A stretch of 27,193 bases of DNA from an uncultured Lachnospiraceae bacterium. GTDB lineage: Bacteria; Bacillota; Clostridia; Lachnospirales; Lachnospiraceae. The stretch spans positions 1 through 27,193 of the forward strand of contig CAKRVA010000021.1 of NCBI GenBank assembly GCA_934408585.1. The letters are read 5' to 3'. Every line of letters begins with the position of its first letter. Positions within the stretch are counted from its first letter, which is position 1. Positions 23,541 to 27,193 of this stretch are shown in pieces. The notes under the pieces were generated by a model. The model was not told where the DNA came from and did not search any database. It saw nothing but the letters and a program-made list of their open reading frames with translations. The translations under genes were made by a program, and so were the position numbers.

Positions 23541-25102
23541 TACTTTTCCTGTGTCCCTCTTTTATATATTTTCTGACCCTTCTGCCGTCCATTTTCATTC
23601 CGGCGGTTTCCACGCGTCTTTTCTTCATGGAAATTCTTTTTCCCATTTCTGTCGCGATAGCGGTCTCTTCCTTTTTCATCCCGGAACCTGCTTTCCCTGC
23701 CACGGTAATTGCTATTGGAACGACCACCCTCTCTTCTTTCCACACGGCGGTTATCCTGACGACGGTTACGGTCATAATAGGTGCGTTCTTCCTGAATTTC
23801 TTCAGGTTCCTCACCCATATTCTGATATAGAAATGCTGCCGCAAGCTCCAGTTCTGAAACGCCTTGCTCATCACAGGTACGCTCCAGACGATTCATTAAA
23901 TCACTGAGGTCTTTTCCATTTGCATTCTCCAGAGCCTCAGAAATATATTTTTGATATTTTACTTTGACAATATCTTTGCTTCCGGGAAGCTTTCTTTCCT
24001 TGATTTTGGTATGGCAGATTCGTTCAATATCCCTGATTTTTAATACTTCTCTCCCTGATACCAATGTAAAGGAACTTCCCTCACGTCCGGCTCTTCCGGT
24101 TCTGCCGATACGATGAACATAATATTCAATATCCTCAGGTACATCATAATTAAATACCGCATCTACTCCACTGACATCAATTCCTCTTGCAGCAACGTCT
24201 GTTGCAATCAGAATCGACGTTCTTCCATTTCGGAACAAATTCATTACGGTATCTCTCTGATATTGGGACAAATCGCCGTGAAGCCCTTCTGCCTCATATC
24301 CGCGATTCTTTAATTCCTGTGTCATTTCATCTACCATACGTTTTGTATTACAAAAGATAAGACTTCTGGATGGCTGATGATAATCCATCAACCGGCACAA
24401 TGCTTCCATCTTGTCTTTTTTCGCCACACGATAGTATGACTGGTCGATTGCTGCAACCGTAACTTCTTTCGGAGTTACTTTTACATATACGGCATCCTTT
24501 TGAAATTTATGAGTAATATCAAGAATTTCTTTTGGCATTGTTGCTGAAAATAATGCCATCTGATGTTCTTCCGGCATCTGCTCCAGAATGGTTTCCATAT
24601 CTTCCCGGAATCCCATATTCAGCATTTCATCAGCCTCATCCAAAACAATCATTTTTATAAAAGTCGTTTTGATGGTATGACGTCTCAAATGATCCATCAC
24701 ACGTCCCGGTGTTCCGACAATAATCTGCACGCCCTGGCTCAATGCCCGAATCTGCCGGCTGATATCCTGTCCGCCATAAACCGGAAGTACTTTGAGTCCA
24801 TGCATAAATTTTGTCAGCTTACGGATTTCTTCTGCCGCCTGCATTGCCAGTTCTCTTGTCGGACAAAGAATTATCCCCTGTGGTTTCTTACAGGAGATAT
24901 CTATTTTCTGAATCATCGGAATCGAAAATGCTGCTGTTTTTCCGGTTCCGGTCTGCGCCTGTCCAATCACATCCCTTCCCTCTAATAATACAGGAATTGC
25001 CTGCTCCTGAATCGGCGTCATGTATTCGAAGCCCATTTCTTTCACGGCCTTTAAAACCGGCGCATGAATGCCCGAGTCACAATATCTCAAATTTTGTTCC
25101 AT
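23540..25102 (-). CDS. DEAD-box ATP-dependent RNA helicase (CshA/DeaD-like)
   Basis: The 520-residue helicase has the Q motif (FEYMTPIQEQAIP, Q32), Walker A AQTGTGKT (49-56), PTREL, TPGR, DEAD (155-158), SAT (186-188), and the second RecA domain ending in YVHRIGRTGRAGR. A C-terminal tail from ~430 is rich in Arg, Asn and Asp (RGG-like, about 85 residues) and should bind RNA, as in CshA and DeaD proteins that work in ribosome assembly and mRNA decay in the cold. AGAGGAG precedes the ATG at 25102. It lies within an operon of membrane glycosyltransferases, an unexpected place, and overlaps the CDF start by 1 nt. Confidence 0.96.
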   Translation of the reverse strand: MEQNLRYCDSGIHAPVLKAVKEMGFEYMTPIQEQAIPVLLEGRDVIGQAQTGTGKTAAFSIPMIQKIDISCKKPQGIILCPTRELAMQAAEEIRKLTKFMHGLKVLPVYGGQDISRQIRALSQGVQIIVGTPGRVMDHLRRHTIKTTFIKMIVLDEADEMLNMGFREDMETILEQMPEEHQMALFSATMPKEILDITHKFQKDAVYVKVTPKEVTVAAIDQSYYRVAKKDKMEALCRLMDYHQPSRSLIFCNTKRMVDEMTQELKNRGYEAEGLHGDLSQYQRDTVMNLFRNGRTSILIATDVAARGIDVSGVDAVFNYDVPEDIEYYVHRIGRTGRAGREGSSFTLVSGREVLKIRDIERICHTKIKERKLPGSKDIVKVKYQKYISEALENANGKDLSDLMNRLERTCDEQGVSELELAAAFLYQNMGEEPEEIQEERTYYDRNRRQDNRRVERREGGRSNSNYRGRESRFRDEKGRDRYRDRNGKKNFHEEKTRGNRRNENGRQKGQKIYKRGTQEK

Positions 25103-25121
25103 AATCTCCTCTTTCTTCTGT

Positions 25122-26084
25122 CTAACGTTCCTGTCCGTCGTCATTCAAAATTTTTTCAATAATAAATCTTGGTCTTGCTTTTGCTTCCAGATAAATCTTT
25201 CCAACATATTCCCCGACAACACCAAGTGATAACAATATCAGTCCGCCAATCGCCCATACCGAAACCATCAAAGTGGTCCATCCGACAATCGTAGCTCCCA
25301 TAAAATGGCGCACCAGACTGTAAATCAAAATTCCAATACTTACAAGAAAAATAAAAAAGCCAAGCCCCGTAATCAGCCGAATTGGTTTCGTGCTCAAAGA
25401 TGTAATTCCCTCGATTGCAAATGCAATCATTTTTCCAAGCGGATATTTGCTTTTTCCTGCAAAACGTTCCCCGCGCTCATAATATACCACATCACACTTA
25501 TAGCCAATCATCGGTACTATTCCACGTAAAAACAGATTTACCTCTTCAAACTGTGCAAGTCCTTCCAATGCCCGTTTGCTCATCAGACGGTAATCGGCAT
25601 GATTAAATACGGTATTTGCCCCCATACCGTTCATAATCTTGTAAAAGAATTCTGCCGTTGCCTTTTTAAAAAACGTATCCTTGGCACGGCTGCTGCGAAC
25701 TCCATAGACAATGTCTGTTCCATCCAGATACTTGTCAATCATTTCATCCATGGCATTGATATCGTCCTGTAAATCGGCATCCATGGAAATTGCCATATCG
25801 GCAAACTCCTTTACCGTCATTAAGCCCGCCAGAAGCGCATTCTGGTGTCCGCGGTTTCTGCTGAGGTTAATGCCACTAAATATCGGATTGCTCTGATGAA
25901 GCTGCTCTATCAGTTCCCATGTTTTATCTTTAGAACCATCGTTTACAAATACCACACGGCTCTGTCTGCTGATTTTTCCCTTTTCCATCAATTCTTTTAC
26001 TTTCAGTTCAAGCCGTCTTGATGTTTCCGGTAAAACCTCTTCTTCATTATAACAAGGAATCACAATATATAATGTGTTATCCAT
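25122..26084 (-). CDS. GtrB/DPM1-like polyprenyl-phosphate glycosyltransferase (GT2)
   Basis: The 320-residue protein has a cytoplasmic GT2 domain (1-~225): IVIPCYNEEE at the start, FVNDGSKDKT (~47-55), and the metal-binding DAD at D102-D104 in SMDADLQDD. Two C-terminal helices (~235-257, ~272-295) follow and the end is VGEYVGKIYLEAKARPRFI. This matches enzymes that move a hexose from a nucleotide sugar to undecaprenyl phosphate on the inner face, giving the donor used by GT-C enzymes outside. AAAGGAG lies 7 nt before the ATG. Three GT-C-like proteins are encoded in the same operon, the likely users. The sugar cannot be read from sequence. Confidence 0.93.
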   Translation of the reverse strand: MDNTLYIVIPCYNEEEVLPETSRRLELKVKELMEKGKISRQSRVVFVNDGSKDKTWELIEQLHQSNPIFSGINLSRNRGHQNALLAGLMTVKEFADMAISMDADLQDDINAMDEMIDKYLDGTDIVYGVRSSRAKDTFFKKATAEFFYKIMNGMGANTVFNHADYRLMSKRALEGLAQFEEVNLFLRGIVPMIGYKCDVVYYERGERFAGKSKYPLGKMIAFAIEGITSLSTKPIRLITGLGFFIFLVSIGILIYSLVRHFMGATIVGWTTLMVSVWAIGGLILLSLGVVGEYVGKIYLEAKARPRFIIEKILNDDGQER

Positions 26085-26096
26085 TTTATTTCTCCT

Positions 26097-26768
26097 TTAT
26101 CGATATGCTATGGATACTGCAAGAAAGCTCATTGCCAGATAATATGTTACCAGATTCAGACCATGAAAAGCCCACACTCTTCTCTTCCAGAATGAAATCA
26201 GGAAAATCACACCATCAGAAAGTAAAAACATCATTCCGCCAACTGCCATAAGGATATTTGCATTGACCGGGTTCTCAATTGCAATGGAAAGGCTCTTTAG
26301 TCCAAATGTACCGACCAATATCGCATAAAGCATTGCCATATACTTGTAGTGCCCAAAATGAAAGCTTTGATTCTTACTGAGCAATGCAATCACTGTCGGA
26401 AACAGAATCACAGATATTCCCTCGCACCACCCGAATGGCTGCTGTGCATACAGCATGATTAAAAAACACACATGTCCCACTCCAAATGCAAGCGTTCCTG
26501 CAAGAAAGTATGGCTTTTTCCGGGTTCGATTGTGAAATCCCAAAAGCAAATCTCCCAGATAACAGAACAGTAATGCGGGCAGCATCCGGAAAAAGAATTC
26601 CATTTTTCCATAGGAAATTCCCATCAAAAATGCCATCACAAGAAACATCGTGCTGCACAACATTTTGCAAAGCACAAAATACTTCCTGTATTTGCGGTTA
26701 CAAAGCGTATATAGTACACATGCCAAGAAAAAAAGCATCCCCAGAAAGCATCCCAACTGCAAAGCCAT
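26097..26768 (-). CDS. YhhN/TMEM86-family membrane protein (putative lysoplasmalogenase)
   Basis: The 223-residue protein is almost entirely hydrophobic, with about eight helices. The pattern LLFCYLGDLLLGF, FGVGHVCFLIML and LFLLSDGVIFLISFW matches the YhhN family (PF07947). Animal members (TMEM86) cleave the vinyl-ether bond of lysoplasmalogens; anaerobic Clostridia do make plasmalogens, so the same activity is reasonable here but unproven. Conserved Asp residues in GD and SDG are the likely catalytic positions. GGGGGAG precedes the ATG. It is the first gene of the seven-gene operon, 34 nt downstream of a consensus promoter. Confidence 0.8.
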   Translation of the reverse strand: MALQLGCFLGMLFFLACVLYTLCNRKYRKYFVLCKMLCSTMFLVMAFLMGISYGKMEFFFRMLPALLFCYLGDLLLGFHNRTRKKPYFLAGTLAFGVGHVCFLIMLYAQQPFGWCEGISVILFPTVIALLSKNQSFHFGHYKYMAMLYAILVGTFGLKSLSIAIENPVNANILMAVGGMMFLLSDGVIFLISFWKRRVWAFHGLNLVTYYLAMSFLAVSIAYR

Positions 26769-26801
26769 TACTGCTCTCCCCCTTTGTAAGACTTAAATTC
26801 T

Positions 26802-26830
26802 ATTATAAAGCATAAAAAATATGAGTACAA
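26802..26830 (-). promoter_or_regulatory. Promoter of the seven-gene YhhN-to-GT-C operon
   Basis: On the minus strand TTGTAC (26825-26830), a 17-nt spacer and a perfect TATAAT (26802-26807) lie just downstream of the tpiA terminator. All six following genes are spaced by 29 nt or less, or overlap, and no other promoter is obvious among them. Confidence 0.8.
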
Positions 26831-26843
26831 GCCAATCTTCATT

Positions 26844-26890
26844 AAAAAAGGAGAATCGCCTATACGCACTGCATAGAATCGACTCTCCTT
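26844..26890 (-). terminator. tpiA terminator, probably bidirectional
   Basis: On the minus strand AAGGAGAGTCG...GCGATTCTCCTT forms a long stem with one G-U pair and inner mismatches (outer arms 26848-26858 and 26880-26890), followed by a T tract (26844-26849). On the plus strand the hairpin is followed by CTTCTTTTTT, so it could also stop rightward transcription. Confidence 0.85.
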
Positions 26891-26938
26891 CTTCTTTTTT
26901 ATTTGATTAATTGTTAAAAATCACAACTGCTTCTGCTA

Positions 26939-27193
26939 TTATGCATTAACAATCTTTCCAAAATCAGGCTTAAGAGCTGCTCCACCGATAAGACCTCCAT
27001 CGATGTCATCCTTGGAAAGGAGTTCTGCTGCATTGCCTGCATTCATGGAACCGCCATACTGAATACGAACAGCTTCTGCTGTAGGTGCATCATACATTTC
27101 AGCGATAACCTCACGAATCATCTTACATACTTCCTGTGCCTGATCAGCAGTAGCTGTTTCACCTGTTCCGATAGCCCAGATAGGTTCGTAAGC
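26939..27193 (-). CDS. tpiA: Triosephosphate isomerase, C-terminal part (5' end off window)
   Basis: The last 84 residues are present. The frame runs from the right edge and begins AYEPIWAIGTGETAT, where the Glu is the catalytic base and AIGTG starts flexible loop 6. YGGSMNAGNAAELL (phosphate-binding) and GLIGGAALKPDFGKIV complete the barrel. The enzyme interconverts dihydroxyacetone phosphate and glyceraldehyde 3-phosphate. An apparent ATG at 27121 is internal. gap and pgk may lie upstream outside the window, as in many Firmicutes. A terminator follows at 26844-26890. Confidence 0.97.
   Translation of the reverse strand, partial: AYEPIWAIGTGETATADQAQEVCKMIREVIAEMYDAPTAEAVRIQYGGSMNAGNAAELLSKDDIDGGLIGGAALKPDFGKIVNA

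Overview
The window reads as chromosome of a low-to-mid GC Gram-positive anaerobe. The secG-rnr-smpB-ssrA cluster, consensus SigA-type promoters, AGGAGG-type ribosome binding sites, a GH25 lysozyme with choline-binding-like repeats, and the protein flavour point to Clostridia, most likely Lachnospiraceae. The genus cannot be fixed by eye. Almost everything is on the minus strand; the only plus-strand gene is the PMT-like glycosyltransferase at 10926-12635. I see no CRISPR array, prophage, tRNA or intact insertion sequence.

Left part (1-5105). The edge carries what looks like the promoter and leader of a ribosomal RNA operon that runs leftward out of the window. A strong terminator (218-256) separates it from a five-gene run: degV, a small membrane protein, an OmpR-type response regulator, its histidine kinase (TTG start) and a lipoprotein. 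Upstream of degV lies ssrA (tmRNA, 4758-5105), with its own consensus promoter and a hairpin between it and degV.

Translation-rescue and secretion block (5174-9412). smpB, rnr and secG form the classic cluster with ssrA. A perfect terminator hairpin sits only 17 nt before the rnr start. Next comes a secreted GH25 muramidase with its own promoter.

Glycolysis and accessory block (9525-17286). eno is divergent from the PMT-like GT-C enzyme, which carries a discoidin-like insert. That gene meets a second GT-C gene tail to tail with a 26-bp overlap, and the second gene's terminator lies inside the PMT coding sequence. Then come a headless Rpn/PD-(D/E)XK-family remnant, a 135-bp imperfect palindrome that looks like a MITE or structured RNA, an orphan ABC ATPase, and gpmI.

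Right part (17363-27193). A seven-gene leftward operon runs from one consensus promoter: YhhN-type membrane protein, GtrB/DPM1-like GT2, DEAD-box helicase, CDF cation exporter with a manganese-type site, and three large polytopic GT-C/YfhO-like proteins. The 3' end of tpiA closes the window. tpiA, gpmI and eno, often contiguous in Firmicutes, are here separated by sugar-lipid glycosyltransferase genes. The GT2 is expected to make polyprenyl-phosphate-sugar, and the five GT-C-like proteins are candidate users of it outside the membrane. My best guess at an undescribed system is therefore a surface-glycosylation module spread between housekeeping glycolytic genes.
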